64,000 bases of DNA. Origin: Brachybacterium fresconis (GTDB taxonomy: Bacteria; Actinomycetota; Actinomycetes; Actinomycetales; Dermabacteraceae). Positions 9,016 to 18,058 of the stretch are shown in pieces; position 1 is the first letter of the stretch; each line of letters opens with the position of its first letter. The stretch lies in contig NZ_JAGIOC010000001.1 of NCBI RefSeq assembly GCF_017876515.1, positions 2,790,001 to 2,854,000 of the forward strand. The letters run 5' to 3'. The notes below the pieces were generated by a model that was given only the letters and a program-made list of their open reading frames with translations, was not told the DNA's origin and searched no databases. The position numbers and the translations under genes were made by a program.

Positions 9016-9043
9016 AACGGGGCCAACGGGGACCAACGGGGCC
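9016..9043. repeat. Triple AACGGGG(A)CC repeat
   Basis: Three consecutive units AACGGGGCC / AACGGGGACC / AACGGGGCC lie between the parS-like array and the parB terminator. Function is unknown; it may be a simple slippage repeat. Confidence 0.5.
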
Positions 9044-9071
9044 ACGGTCGAACGACTCTGGACACAGGAAA

Positions 9072-9093
9072 GGGCCGGCGCGAGCGCCGGCCC
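9072..9093 (-). terminator. Intrinsic terminator-like hairpin downstream of parB
   Basis: A 9-bp perfect GC stem (GGGCCGGCG / CGCCGGCCC) with a four-base loop starts 23 bases beyond the parB stop. On the minus strand it is followed by a short TTTCCT tract. It would end the long leftward rpmH-to-parB transcription block before the parS-like array. Confidence 0.65.
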
Positions 9094-9115
9094 CGTCATC
9101 CTGCATCGGACGTGT

Positions 9116-11020
9116 TCAGTCCTTCGACTCCTGAGTGGTGTCAGGAGCGGGGACGTCCAGTCCCATCGATTCGATCACTCGATCGAGGTCCTCCAGGTTC
9201 GAGAACTCGAGGGTGATACGTCCCTTGCGCTTGCCGACATCGATCCGCACCGGGGTCTCCAAGCGGTTGGAGAGACGGCTGGTGAGGTCCACGACATGCG
9301 GGTCATAGGTGCTGCGGCGGGCCGCGCGAGTCGGCGCCTGCTGACCGCCACGGGCCACGAGGCGTTCCACGGCGCGGACCGAGAGGCCTTCGGAGACGAT
9401 GCGCTGGGCGAGTTCCTCCATCAGCGACGGATCGTCGAGAGAGAGCAGGGCGCGGGCGTGGCCAGCGCTCAGGGCCCCGCTGGCTAGGCGACGCTGGACG
9501 AGCGCGGGCAGGCGCAGCAGTCGAAGCGTGTTGGTGATCTGAGGGCGGGAGCGGCCGATCCGGTCGCCCAGCTCGTCCTGGGTGCACCCGAAGTCCTCCA
9601 GCAACTGCTGGTAGGCGTTGGCCTCTTCCAGCGGGTTCAGCTGAGTGCGGTGGAGGTTCTCCAGCAGGGCGTCCCGCAGGAGATCGTCGTCGCTGGTCTC
9701 CCGGATGATCGCGGGGATCGAGGTCAGCTCGGCTCGGCGCGCGGCACGCCAGCGCCGCTCGCCCATGACCAGCTCGAAGGACTCGCCCTCGTCGGTGACG
9801 GGGATGGGCCGGACGACGACCGGCTGCAGCATGCCGACTTCGCGCAGAGAATACGCGAGCTCGTCGAGCTCGTCGTCGTCGAACATGGTGCGCGGGTTGC
9901 GCGGGTTCTCCCGGACCTCGTGGATCGGGATCTCCGCGAACTCGGCGCCCGGGACGCTGAGGAGGCCGTCCTGGCTGCGCTCGGGCCGGGCATCGGCGCT
10001 GGTCCTGCCAGCTGCCTCGGAACCGGCTTCGGTGTCCGCATCCGCATCCGCATCCGCATCCGCATCGACCGCAGCGTCGGACCCGTCGGGCGTCGGCCGG
10101 AAGGATCCGACAGGTTCCGCCGCGGGCTGCTCGGACGACGCACTCCGCGCCGCCGGCTCCTCGGCCGGCGATGCGTCGGAAGCCGTCGAGTCCCCGTCGG
10201 CCCGGGGCGATGGCTGCGAGTCCTGCACCGGCGTGGGCTCGACGGTTTCTACCTCGACGGCCGGGGTCTCGTCCGGCGAGGCCGCGGAGGGTTCCGTCGA
10301 CGTGCGGCGGTGGCGCGACGTGCTCGTCGTCGCGGCGGGTTCGGACGCAGCGGGCTCCGGGGTGACGGACTCCGACGCGGCGGGCTCCGGGGTGACGGCC
10401 TCCGACGCGGCGGGCTCTGTCGCCGGGGCGCTGGACGCGCGGCTCGTGGACTTCGTGGATCGGGGCGCGCTCGAAGCCGTCGTCCCCGGCTTCGTCGAGG
10501 CCTTCTTCGCCGTGCTCTTCGAGGTCGAGGACCGCTTGGCCGTCGAGCCGGTGGCGGACCCGGACCCGCTCCGGGTCGTCGACGCCGTCTTCGTTCCCGA
10601 GGTGGACCGGCTGGTGGATCCGGATTTCTTCGCCGGGGACGATCCGGCGGTCGATCGCTTCGCCGAAGTCCGTGACGTGGTCGAGGGGCGCTCGTCGGCC
10701 ACCTCCTCGCCGTCCGTCTCCGGGGAGGCGGAGGAGGCGCTGCGCGCAGACCCTGCACGACTGCGCCGCTGGGCGGCCGCGCGCGCCATGTCTCCTGCGA
10801 GGTCGGGGCGCTGGGCGCGCTCGCGCTGGGGACGCTCGCCCTCCCGGGAGGCGCTCTCACCGGAGAAGAACATGTCGACAGGGCGGTCGCTCGGGGCCGC
10901 TTCCTCGTCGGGAGATTCCGGACGCACACGCGTGCGCAGCTCCTGCTCGGGAGCGGGGCTCGACCCCGCGCCCGGGATCAGGGCACCGAGTCCTCGCCCG
11001 AGTCCTCGCTTCTGCGTCAT
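9116..11020 (-). CDS. parB: Chromosome-partitioning protein ParB with very long linker
   Basis: ParB is a CTP-dependent clamp that loads at parS and activates ParA. Here it is 634 residues, roughly twice the usual length. Residues 4-17 (KRGLGRGLGALIPG) are the ParA-activating N-terminal peptide. Residues ~18-345 are a disordered Ser/Thr/Ala/Pro/Glu-rich segment with internal repeats (PEPAASE units; an Asp-Ala run encoded by five TCCGCA hexamers on the plus strand at 10035-10064). The ParB core begins near 350. The CTP-binding motif GERRWRA is at ~418, the helix-turn-helix with IGRSRPQITNT at ~475, followed by SAGHARALL. A short C-terminal dimerisation domain ends the protein. It follows parA by 87 bp. 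The core is ordinary; the inserted linker is not. Confidence 0.95.
   Translation of the reverse strand: MTQKRGLGRGLGALIPGAGSSPAPEQELRTRVRPESPDEEAAPSDRPVDMFFSGESASREGERPQRERAQRPDLAGDMARAAAQRRSRAGSARSASSASPETDGEEVADERPSTTSRTSAKRSTAGSSPAKKSGSTSRSTSGTKTASTTRSGSGSATGSTAKRSSTSKSTAKKASTKPGTTASSAPRSTKSTSRASSAPATEPAASEAVTPEPAASESVTPEPAASEPAATTSTSRHRRTSTEPSAASPDETPAVEVETVEPTPVQDSQPSPRADGDSTASDASPAEEPAARSASSEQPAAEPVGSFRPTPDGSDAAVDADADADADADTEAGSEAAGRTSADARPERSQDGLLSVPGAEFAEIPIHEVRENPRNPRTMFDDDELDELAYSLREVGMLQPVVVRPIPVTDEGESFELVMGERRWRAARRAELTSIPAIIRETSDDDLLRDALLENLHRTQLNPLEEANAYQQLLEDFGCTQDELGDRIGRSRPQITNTLRLLRLPALVQRRLASGALSAGHARALLSLDDPSLMEELAQRIVSEGLSVRAVERLVARGGQQAPTRAARRSTYDPHVVDLTSRLSNRLETPVRIDVGKRKGRITLEFSNLEDLDRVIESMGLDVPAPDTTQESKD
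10035..10064. repeat. Hexanucleotide repeat (5 x TCCGCA) inside parB
   Basis: Five perfect hexamers encode an alternating Asp-Ala run in the ParB linker. Copy number can change without a frameshift, so linker length may vary between strains. Confidence 0.7.
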
Positions 11021-11107
11021 GGCCGTTGTCCTTCCGGAAAGTGTGATCCACCAGGGGAGAAACCAGGAGCACGCGAGGCGTCGGTGCGGGGGTGCTCCGG
11101 GCGGGGG

Positions 11108-11989
11108 TCAGGGGGCGGGGCGGGTGGTCAGTTCATGGGCGGCGGCCCGGTAGGCCAGCGCACCGCTCGAACCGGGATCGTACGTCAACACGGTCTGGCC
11201 GTAGCTCGGGGCCTCGGAGATCCTCACGGACCGGGGGATCGTCGTGGTGAGGGTCTGATCCGGGAAGTGGTCCCGGACGTCCTGGGCGACCTGTGCGGCG
11301 AGTCTCGTGCGGGCGTCGTACATGGTCAACATGATCGAGGAGACCACCAGCTCCGGGTTGAGATGCTGGCGGATCAGATCGATGTTGTTCAGCAGCAGGC
11401 TCAGGCCCTCCAGCGCGTAGTACTCGGCCTGGATGGGGATCAGCACCTCCCGGGCGGCGACCAGAGCGTTCACGGTCAGCAGGCCCAGCGAGGGCGGGCA
11501 GTCGATCAGCACGAAGTCCGGACGCACCAGTCCCTGCTCGTCGCGGGAGGCGAGATAGTCCCGGATCGCATTGCGCAGCCGGTTCTCGCGCGCCACCAGG
11601 GAGACCAGCTCGATCTCGGCACCGGAGAGGTTGATCGTGGCGGGCGCACAGGTCAGGCGGTCCATGTCCGGGACGTCCTGGACCACGTCGGCCAGCGGCG
11701 CGGACTCGACCAGCACCTCATAGATGCTGGGAACCTCGGAGTGGTGCTCGATGTTCAGAGCGGTCGAGGTGTTGCCCTGCGGATCCGCGTCGATCACCAG
11801 CACATGCAGGCCTCCCATCGACAGCGCGGCCGCCAGGTTCACGGCGGTGGACGTCTTGCCGACGCCGCCCTTCTGGTTCGCCACCGTGATCACCCGGGTC
11901 GTCTCGGGAGGGCGGAAATCCGCCGTCTCGAGCTGCTCGCGTCGCGCGTGGTCCCGGGTGAGCTCTCGCATCAGCGGAGTGTCTTCCAT
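11108..11989 (-). CDS. parA: Chromosome-partitioning ATPase ParA (Soj)
   Basis: A 293-residue deviant-Walker ATPase that drives origin segregation with ParB. Walker A KGGVGKTS is at ~40-47 with the signature lysine, DADPQGNTST at ~70, and the Walker B region VLIDCPPSLG at ~160. The ATG at 11989 was chosen because GGAGGCGGG ends 4 bases upstream. A GTG at 12031, overlapping the rsmG stop and also preceded by a purine-rich site, is a real alternative that would add 14 residues. The short N-terminal extension before the Walker motif is normal for actinobacteria. The gene lies in the rsmG-parA-parB cluster. Confidence 0.95.
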   Translation of the reverse strand: MEDTPLMRELTRDHARREQLETADFRPPETTRVITVANQKGGVGKTSTAVNLAAALSMGGLHVLVIDADPQGNTSTALNIEHHSEVPSIYEVLVESAPLADVVQDVPDMDRLTCAPATINLSGAEIELVSLVARENRLRNAIRDYLASRDEQGLVRPDFVLIDCPPSLGLLTVNALVAAREVLIPIQAEYYALEGLSLLLNNIDLIRQHLNPELVVSSIMLTMYDARTRLAAQVAQDVRDHFPDQTLTTTIPRSVRISEAPSYGQTVLTYDPGSSGALAYRAAAHELTTRPAP

Positions 11990-12023
11990 CGTCCCGCCTC
12001 CACGGGAGGAATCGTCGCGCTGA

Positions 12024-12689
12024 TCAGCCACGTGCCTCTCCCTTCCTGGTCGCCTGTGCTCGGCGACGCACGTGGACCACTGTAGTGGGAACCTCGACCT
12101 CGCCGATCCCGTACCGCTCGATGTGCGGATCGATGCCACCGAGCTTGCCCAGCACCGCGCCCGCCTTGTCCACTTCGTCGGCCGCGGACCCGCCCTTCAG
12201 CGCCAGCAGCTGACCGTCCTCGGCGACCAGCGGCAGGGTCCAGCGGGACAGCTTGTCGAGCGCGGCCACCGCCCGGGCGGTCACCACGTCGAAGGTGCGC
12301 CGGCCGTGCAGCTCCTCCGCACGAGCGCGCACCACCGTCAGACCCAGGCCGAGCTCGGCGTCGACCTCTTCCAGCCAGGTGACGCGACGCTGCATCGTCT
12401 CGATGAGCGTGACCTCCAGATCCGGACGGGCGATCGCGAGGACCACTCCGGGAAGACCGGCGCCGGAGCCGACGTCCGCGAGGGTCCGCGCGGCGGGGTC
12501 GATCGCCTCGACCATCAGCGCGCAGTTGAGGATGTGCCGCTCCCACAGCCGCTCCACCTCGCGCGGGCCGATCAGTCCCCGTTCGGGACCCTGGTCGGCG
12601 AGCAGAGTGGTGAAGCGCTCCGCCAGCTCGAGGCGATCTGCGAACAGACGCTCGGCCGGCGGCCGCAGGGCATCGGGCAGGGGCAGCAT
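12024..12689 (-). CDS. rsmG: 16S rRNA (guanine-527-N7)-methyltransferase RsmG
   Basis: A 221-residue SAM-dependent methyltransferase that modifies G527 of 16S rRNA; loss in other bacteria gives low-level streptomycin resistance. The SAM-binding motif ADVGSGAGLPG is at ~71-81, followed by IETMQRRVTWLEEV and the VVTARAVAALDKL segment typical of GidB. The position between jag and parA is conserved across actinobacteria. The C-terminus is basic. The start ATG at 12689 lies 8 bases after the jag stop. Confidence 0.93.
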   Translation of the reverse strand: MLPLPDALRPPAERLFADRLELAERFTTLLADQGPERGLIGPREVERLWERHILNCALMVEAIDPAARTLADVGSGAGLPGVVLAIARPDLEVTLIETMQRRVTWLEEVDAELGLGLTVVRARAEELHGRRTFDVVTARAVAALDKLSRWTLPLVAEDGQLLALKGGSAADEVDKAGAVLGKLGGIDPHIERYGIGEVEVPTTVVHVRRRAQATRKGEARG

Positions 12690-12697
12690 GGTATTCC

Positions 12698-13414
12698 TCA
12701 GGATGTCGGGTAGATGACCACGTGGCGGTTCTTGCCGTCCCCGTCGGACTCCGAACGCAGCCCCTCGCTCTTCGCGACGTCGTGGACGACCTTGCGCTCG
12801 AAGGGGTTCATCGGCCGCAGCGGCACCGGTTCGCTGCCGTCCTTGGCCTCGGCCACCGCCTTCGCCGCGAGGTCCTCGAGGCTCTCCTTGTGCTCGGCCC
12901 GGAATCCGCCGATGTCGAGCATCAGCCGCGAACGGCTCCCGGTGCGGGTCTGCACGGCCAGGCGTGCGAGCTCCTGCAGGGCATCCAGCAGCTCTCCCTT
13001 GGGGCGGTTGAGCCGTGCGAGCCGATCGGCTCCGGCGATCTCCACGGAGGCCCGGTCGCCGTCCACGTCGATGTCGATGTCGCCGTCGAGATCGGCGATG
13101 TCCAGCAGCTCCTCGAGGTAGTCGGCGGCGATGTCGCCCTCCTCCTCGAGGCGCCGCATGCGCTCCTCCGCTGATTCCGGGGGATCCTCCGGTGCGTCCT
13201 CCTCGGCCGAGGCGTCCTCGGTCGGCTCCGGGGACGTCTCGGCGTCCGATGGTGCGTCGGCGTCCGTCACGGCTGCCGGGCTCGTCACGGGGGCATCGGA
13301 GTCCTCGACGTCAGCATCCGGGACCTGCGGCACGGACGTGCTCTCCGCGACGACAGGGGCCGGCTGCCCGTCGGTCTCGTCGGCCGTGGGGCGATCAGAC
13401 GTGGTCTCGTTCAT
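12698..13414 (-). CDS. jag: Jag / KhpB family R3H-domain RNA-binding protein
   Basis: A 238-residue protein. Residues 1-85 are acidic and disordered (many Asp/Glu/Ser/Pro). The middle contains a KH-II-like domain (LARLNRPKGELLDALQELA). The end is an R3H domain with RPMNPFERKVVHDVAK and HVVIYP. Jag proteins bind RNA and affect cell elongation and division. The canonical N-terminal Jag-N domain is missing, as in other actinobacteria. The ATG at 13414 has GGAGGA upstream; the frame extends further 5' through yidC without a sensible start. Confidence 0.88.
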   Translation of the reverse strand: MNETTSDRPTADETDGQPAPVVAESTSVPQVPDADVEDSDAPVTSPAAVTDADAPSDAETSPEPTEDASAEEDAPEDPPESAEERMRRLEEEGDIAADYLEELLDIADLDGDIDIDVDGDRASVEIAGADRLARLNRPKGELLDALQELARLAVQTRTGSRSRLMLDIGGFRAEHKESLEDLAAKAVAEAKDGSEPVPLRPMNPFERKVVHDVAKSEGLRSESDGDGKNRHVVIYPTS

Positions 13415-13451
13415 TCGGATCCTCCGGGGAACATGCTCGGGATGTAAGAGG

Positions 13452-13485
13452 TGCGCCCCGGGAGCGTCGGCGCTCCCGGGGTGCG
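13452..13485 (-). terminator. Strong hairpin between yidC and jag
   Basis: An 11-bp perfect GC core (CCCCGGGAGCG / CGCTCCCGGGG, TCGG loop), extendable to about 15 bp with wobble pairs, begins 3 bases after the yidC stop. It is a partial terminator or RNA-stability element that would make jag-rsmG-parA-parB expression partly independent of yidC. No long T-tract is present. Confidence 0.6.
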
Positions 13486-13488
13486 AGG

Positions 13489-14604
13489 TCACTTCTTGCG
13501 CTTCTTCTTCGCGCCCTTGTTCAGCGGCGAGGGGCTCGAGGAAGGAGGTGGTGCAGGCGATTCTCCGGCCTCTTCCTGGGCCTTGCGACGCTCCTCGGCC
13601 GCCTTCTCCCGGGCGGCACGCGCCCGCTCGAGCTTCTCCTGGTCCGACAGCTTCTTGCCGCCCTTGTTCTTGGACGACGGCTGGACGCGGAGGTTCTGCT
13701 CCGGCTCCGGATCCGGCTCGGCGGAGACCTTCTTGGGCGGGGTGAAGTCGAGGGGCTCGAGGCCCTTCTTCTCCCGCTTGGCATTGATGCGCTCGTGGCG
13801 CTCCTTGGCCGCGTCCGAGCCCGGGGTCGGGGTGGCGCGGATGACGATGTACTGCTGGCCGAAGGTCCACACGTTCGTGGTCAGCCAGTAGATGAGCACA
13901 CCGATCGGCATGCCCGGCCCCGTGATCACGTAGATGAACGGGAGCATGTACAGCATCATCTTCTGCGTGTTCGCCATGGGGCCCTCGAGGGCCGCCTTCG
14001 GCATGTTCTTCATGGTCAGCGACTTCTGGGTGAAGAAGGTGACCGCACACATGCAGGCGATGATGATGCCGGCGACGAACTTGGTGGTGATGCCGCCGTC
14101 GCCCGAGTTCAGGAAGCTGTCCGCGATGGTGACGTCGCCGAGGATCGTGGAGTGGCTGGCGCTCTGGGCGAGATCCGGGGTCAGCGGGCCGAAACGGGTT
14201 CCTTCAGCGGCCTCCGGCAGCTTGTTGTACAGCACCCGGAACAGGCCGAAGAAGATCGGCATCTGCAGCAGCATCGGCAGACACGAGGAGAACGGGCTGG
14301 CCCCGGCCTCCTTGTAGAGGGCCATGGTCTCCTCCGCCATCTTCTGGCGGGAGGCCTGGTCGGTCTTGCCCTTGTACTTCTTCTGGACCGCCTGCAGCTC
14401 CGGCGAGACCATCTGCATCGCGCGCGAGGCGCGGATCTGGCGCACGAACAGGGGGATGATCAGGGTGCGCACCACAACGGTGAGGCCCACGATCGACAGC
14501 ACCCAGGTGAGTCCGGAGTCGGCCTCCATGAACACCGACAGCAGCGCATGGAACTTCACCATGAGCCATGCGACGGCCCATTCGATCGGATACAGGGGGT
14601 TCAT
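13489..14604 (-). CDS. yidC: Membrane protein insertase YidC (Oxa1 family)
   Basis: A 371-residue insertase that places proteins into the cytoplasmic membrane alone or with Sec. It starts directly with the first core helix (MNPLYPIEWAVAWLMV), without the large periplasmic domain of Gram-negative YidC. The conserved arginine of the hydrophilic groove lies in VVVRTLIIP, and FSSCLPMLLQMPIFFGLF and IYWLTTNVWTFGQQ match the later helices. The C-terminal ~110 residues are cytosolic and strongly basic, ending in KKKRKK, as expected for ribosome contact. It belongs to the rpmH-rnpA-yidD-yidC block. Confidence 0.95.
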   Translation of the reverse strand: MNPLYPIEWAVAWLMVKFHALLSVFMEADSGLTWVLSIVGLTVVVRTLIIPLFVRQIRASRAMQMVSPELQAVQKKYKGKTDQASRQKMAEETMALYKEAGASPFSSCLPMLLQMPIFFGLFRVLYNKLPEAAEGTRFGPLTPDLAQSASHSTILGDVTIADSFLNSGDGGITTKFVAGIIIACMCAVTFFTQKSLTMKNMPKAALEGPMANTQKMMLYMLPFIYVITGPGMPIGVLIYWLTTNVWTFGQQYIVIRATPTPGSDAAKERHERINAKREKKGLEPLDFTPPKKVSAEPDPEPEQNLRVQPSSKNKGGKKLSDQEKLERARAAREKAAEERRKAQEEAGESPAPPPSSSPSPLNKGAKKKRKK

Positions 14605-14689
14605 CGGCCTGGTCTTCCTGCCGCACGGATGCGCATGACGTTCATACGAGGTGCCGGCTCTGGTCGGTAATCATGGACAAGGGTAGGCC

Positions 14690-15004
14690 CTAGGGGGCTG
14701 GGTGCCGCAGTCGGCGTGGATTCCTCCACATGCCCGGTGCCGGCACCGGGTCGGGGCCGCCGCGGCTCAGGGGATTGCAGCGCACGATCCGCCCGGCGGT
14801 CAGGACCGTCCCCTTCACCGCGCCGTGCACACGTAGGGCGTCCATGCCGTACTGCGAGCACACCGGGTCGTACCGGCAGGCGGGCGGAGTGTAGGGAGAG
14901 ATCCCGACCTGATAGCCGCGCACCAGGATCGACAGCGCCCGGCGGGGCACGTGCAGGACAGCGCGGAGGACGACGTCCCCGCCCGCCGGATCCGCCCTTC
15001 TCAT
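14690..15004 (-). CDS. yidD: Membrane protein insertion efficiency factor YidD
   Basis: A small (104-residue) membrane-associated helper of YidC. The family signature is clear: YQVGISPYTPPACRYDPVCSQYG and a third cysteine in VRCNP. The start overlaps the rnpA stop by 4 bp (ATGA), showing tight coupling. The N-terminus is longer than in many relatives. The order rpmH-rnpA-yidD-yidC is conserved. Confidence 0.93.
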   Translation of the reverse strand: MRRADPAGGDVVLRAVLHVPRRALSILVRGYQVGISPYTPPACRYDPVCSQYGMDALRVHGAVKGTVLTAGRIVRCNPLSRGGPDPVPAPGMWRNPRRLRHPAP

Positions 15005-15369
15005 CGCGCCGCCTGCACGCGACGCTCGAGCTTGGTCACGGCCGAGCCGAGGGCGGAGTCGACCTCGGCCTCGAGCTGTGCGAAGGGCACCTGATCGATG
15101 CCGGGCAGGGAGCGCACCACCACGGCCGTCCCCGGCGGCAGCTCCACCAGGCGCGGGCGGACGATCTCCCGCAGCCGACGGGTCACCCGGTTGCGGACCA
15201 CGGCGTTGCCGATCTTCTTGGATACGACGAATCCCACGCGGGCTGCATCTTGCTCCTGCCCCAGCAGGTTCAGATGCACGACCACGTGGGATCGAGCGCT
15301 GCGTGTGCCACCTCGGGTGACGGCGCGGAACTCGTCACCGCGGTGCAAGCGGCGACTGGACCAGTTCAT
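15001..15369 (-). CDS. rnpA: Ribonuclease P protein component
   Basis: A 122-residue basic protein that assists the RNase P RNA in trimming tRNA 5' ends. The family core KKIGNAVVRNRVTRRLRE (about residues 62-79) holds the RNR motif that binds the RNA. It lies 36 bp after rpmH and overlaps yidD by 4 bp. Confidence 0.95.
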   Translation of the reverse strand: MNWSSRRLHRGDEFRAVTRGGTRSARSHVVVHLNLLGQEQDAARVGFVVSKKIGNAVVRNRVTRRLREIVRPRLVELPPGTAVVVRSLPGIDQVPFAQLEAEVDSALGSAVTKLERRVQAAR

Positions 15370-15405
15370 GGAAGCCTGGTGCGCTGCCCCTGGTCGGGGA
15401 CCAGA

Positions 15406-15543
15406 TCAGGAGGTGATCTCGGCGCGGCCCTTGGCACGACGGGCGTTCACGATCGCCCGGCCGGCGCGGGTGCGCATGCGGGCGCGGAAGCCGTGCTTCT
15501 TCGCGTGACGACGGTTGTTCGGCTGGAACGTGCGCTTGCTCAT
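15406..15543 (-). CDS. rpmH: Large ribosomal subunit protein bL34
   Basis: A 45-residue, very basic protein beginning [18 protein letters not shown] and ending in AEITS, the standard bL34 sequence. A longer open frame upstream is not used; the ATG at 15543 has GAGGAG just before it. It is the first gene of the leftward block and lies divergent from dnaA. Confidence 0.97.
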   Translation of the reverse strand: MSKRTFQPNNRRHAKKHGFRARMRTRAGRAIVNARRAKGRAEITS

Positions 15544-15933
15544 CGGTTCTCCTCGATCGTGGGCACGGACGTACCCCTCGCGGTGGTCTGTGGTCTGCTG
15601 CACGAACGGACTGTTCGGGCGCACCCGCAGGGCGGGGCGGCTGCCGGGAACCGTGTCGGACGGCGCGCAGCGCTGACTGCACGATCTTAGGAGCGCGGTG
15701 GCGAGGGGTCAACGGCCAGAGCCCTGAGCGGCTCGGTTGTGGCCCGATTCTCATCACCGAGCCCGCCGCACGGTGCTTCGCGCCCTGCGGTCGGGGCGGG
15801 CGGACGGTACGCACGGGCCCGACGGGGCCGAGGAACCTCTCGTGGGGGATTGTCCACAGGGACGATCCACAATACAGCGGCTACTGTGGAAAACTACCCG
15901 GACCGCCGAACCATCCCTGTACGGAGTGACCAC
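15544..15933. promoter_or_regulatory. rpmH-dnaA divergent promoter region with DnaA boxes
   Basis: This 390-bp spacer must hold promoters for rpmH (leftward) and dnaA (rightward). Close to dnaA there are DnaA-type boxes: TTGTCCACA at 15850-15858, a partial GATCCACAA near 15864-15872, and TGTGGAAAA at 15885-15893. Their position 40-85 bases before the dnaA ATG suggests DnaA autoregulation. I cannot assign -10/-35 elements with confidence. Confidence 0.65.
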
Positions 15934-17592
15934 ATGCCTGACGCGAACGTCGCCGCGATCTGGGAGCGCACCTTGGCCACGCTGCGCCGTGACGACACCG
16001 TCTCCCAGCGCGTGATCGCCCTGCTGACGTTGTCCCGCCTGATGGCTGTCGTCGCGGACACCGCCCTGGTCGCGGCACCGTCGACCTCCGCGAAAGAGCT
16101 GTTCGAGCACCGGGTCGCCGGCTCGTTGCAGGCCGCTCTCAGCGAAGCCGTCGGCCATGAGATGCGCTTCGCCGTGACGGTCGACGAGTCGCTCCTGCTG
16201 GAGGAGGACACCGACGAACCTTCCGTGACCTCCACGTCGGGGACCGACAGTGCACATTCTGTGGACAAAGATGTGGACAGTCCCGTGCAGGACGTCCACA
16301 CCGCTCCGTTCCGACGCGACGAGGGATCGATCCTTCCCCCCTCCGGCCGGCAGGGACGCGCCACGCTGCCCGAGGACCCCTCGACAGCGTCCGCCGGTGC
16401 GTCCCCGACCGGTGCTGCGGCGGAGGAGCCCGGTGCCTTCGCCGGATTCACCGCAGCGTCCGGCACCTCCGCCCCGTCCCCGGGACCCGCACCGCGGCGT
16501 TCCGCCCCCGCGACCGGGCCCGCTCTCGGCGAGGATTCGCGCCTGAACGCCAAGTACACCTTCGACACCTTCGTCATCGGCTCCTCGAACCGCTTCGCGC
16601 AGGCAGCGGCCTCGGCCGTCTCCGAGACGCCTGCCAAGGCGTACAACCCGCTGTTCATCTACGGCGGCTCGGGCCTGGGAAAGACGCACCTGCTGCATGC
16701 GGTCGGCCACTACGCCCAGAGCCTCTACCCGGACGTCGTGGTGCGGTACGTGAACTCCGAGGAGTTCACCAACGACTTCATCAACTCCGTGCAGTCCGGC
16801 CAGTTCGGCAAGGCCCAGGAGTTCCAGCGCCGCTACCGGGACATCGACATCCTGCTCATCGACGACATCCAGTTCCTGCAGCGGGCGCCGGAGACGATGG
16901 AGGCCTTCTTCCATACGTTCAACACGCTGTACAACACCGACAAGCAGATCGTGATCACCTCGGATCTTCCCCCGAAGGAGCTCGGGGGCTTCGAGGACCG
17001 GATGCGCTCGCGCTTCGAGATGGGTCTGATGACCGACGTCCAGCCTCCGGACCTCGAGACCCGCATCGCGATCCTGCGCAAGAAGGTCGCCCAGGAGAAC
17101 ACCGGCGAGGTGCCGCACGACGTGCTGGAGTACATCGCCTCCCACATCGCCACCAACATCCGCGAGCTCGAGGGCGCGCTGATCAGGGTGCAGGCGCTGC
17201 ACTCCCTCTCCCGCCAGCCCATGGACGTCACCCTGGCGGAGTCGGTCCTGAAGGACCTGCTCTCCCACGACGACGGTGCCCAGATCACCGCTTCGACGAT
17301 CATCGCCCAGACCGCGACCTACTTCGGGATCTCCGTCGAGGAGATCGTGGGGACGGGACGCTCGCGCCGGCTGGTCTCGGCGCGTCAGATCGGGATGTAT
17401 CTCTGCCGGGAGCTGACGGACATGCCGCTGATCCGTATCGGCGAGGAGTTCGGCGGCCGGGACCACACCACGGTGATGCACGCGAACAAGAAGATCAGCG
17501 AGCTCATGAAGGAGCGCCGGGCGATCTTCAACCAGGTCACGGAGCTCACCGGCCGCATCAAGAGCTCCAACTCCGCCTCCTCCCGCCAGTGA
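15934..17592 (+). CDS. dnaA: Chromosomal replication initiator DnaA
   Basis: A 552-residue initiator ATPase. Domain I is at the N-terminus. Domain II (~100-205) is long, Ser/Pro/Ala-rich and variable. Domain III carries Walker [10 protein letters not shown] (~243) and Walker B LLIDDIQF (~307). Domain IV ends with the DNA-binding signature [11 protein letters not shown] (~507). ATG at 15934 has GGAGTG upstream; the open frame extends 65 codons further but without a site. Two DnaA-box-like sequences (TGTGGACAA 16260-16268, TGTGGACAG 16272-16280) lie inside the domain II coding sequence and may add to DnaA binding around the gene. Confidence 0.97.
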   Translation: MPDANVAAIWERTLATLRRDDTVSQRVIALLTLSRLMAVVADTALVAAPSTSAKELFEHRVAGSLQAALSEAVGHEMRFAVTVDESLLLEEDTDEPSVTSTSGTDSAHSVDKDVDSPVQDVHTAPFRRDEGSILPPSGRQGRATLPEDPSTASAGASPTGAAAEEPGAFAGFTAASGTSAPSPGPAPRRSAPATGPALGEDSRLNAKYTFDTFVIGSSNRFAQAAASAVSETPAKAYNPLFIYGGSGLGKTHLLHAVGHYAQSLYPDVVVRYVNSEEFTNDFINSVQSGQFGKAQEFQRRYRDIDILLIDDIQFLQRAPETMEAFFHTFNTLYNTDKQIVITSDLPPKELGGFEDRMRSRFEMGLMTDVQPPDLETRIAILRKKVAQENTGEVPHDVLEYIASHIATNIRELEGALIRVQALHSLSRQPMDVTLAESVLKDLLSHDDGAQITASTIIAQTATYFGISVEEIVGTGRSRRLVSARQIGMYLCRELTDMPLIRIGEEFGGRDHTTVMHANKKISELMKERRAIFNQVTELTGRIKSSNSASSRQ

Positions 17593-18058
17593 GGGAATGA
17601 CACTCCTGGTCAGAGCGCAGTTCTCCCCAATTGTGGACAACTCTGTGGATAGTGTGGAACGAGGAGCATCCGTGCAGGAGTCGATGTGCACGGCCGAATG
17701 ACAGCAATCTGCCCTCGAGACCATGCTGTGCACACCCCACCCACGTCGGATCTGACATGGTCAACGTTCCATCCACGATCGTGTCATTCGTGCTGACCTG
17801 CACGGATCGTGGTTGTCCACGGAATCCACAGCCGTGATGAAGAGGACTGCAGTTCTTTGCTCGACGGGGATGTGGACGGGACGGGCTGCGGGGGAGACCG
17901 GGAGGATCGTGTGATTCGGGGGTGCCGGGGTGCGGGAGGAAGCACGGACGAGAAGGGGTCGCTGTCAAGGATCACCGCCGGTGTGTCGGCGGGAGGCCGC
18001 GGGAACCGATACGCTGTCTCCCGTTCTGGCTATCGACCACTGCGAAGGAGTGGCAACG
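17593..18058. other. oriC: dnaA-dnaN spacer, candidate oriC
   Basis: This 466-bp spacer is where oriC lies in most high-GC actinobacteria. DnaA-like boxes visible: TGTGGACAA 17632-17640, TGTGGATAG 17644-17652, TGTGGAACG 17653-17661, TTGTCCACG 17813-17821, AATCCACA 17823-17830 and TGTGGACGG near 17871. They form two groups about 160 bp apart. The sequence is less GC-rich than the flanking genes. The dnaN promoter must also be here. Confidence 0.75.

Larger units (their letters stand above)
5880..9115. other. 3.2-kb non-coding origin-proximal region
   Basis: No frame here has a convincing start, ribosome-binding site, codon bias or recognisable product. The open frames on both strands are mutually overlapping and Arg/His/Pro-rich, as expected from random GC-rich DNA. 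What it does hold: a DnaA-box cluster at the left end (6028-6109), a further box at 6252-6260, about 15 parS-like 14-mers between 6541 and 8721, weaker DnaA-like boxes near 8743 and 8797, a 9-10 bp triple repeat at 9016-9043, and the parB terminator hairpin. In mycobacteria this position (between thioredoxin and parB) holds cwlM and another gene, which are absent here. The region is best read as a chromosome-maintenance locus. Confidence 0.75.

Noticed and set aside
9650..11153. Long plus-strand open frames opposite parB (341-502 codons)
   Set aside because: They mirror the biased codon use of parB; products are low-complexity and have no start site.
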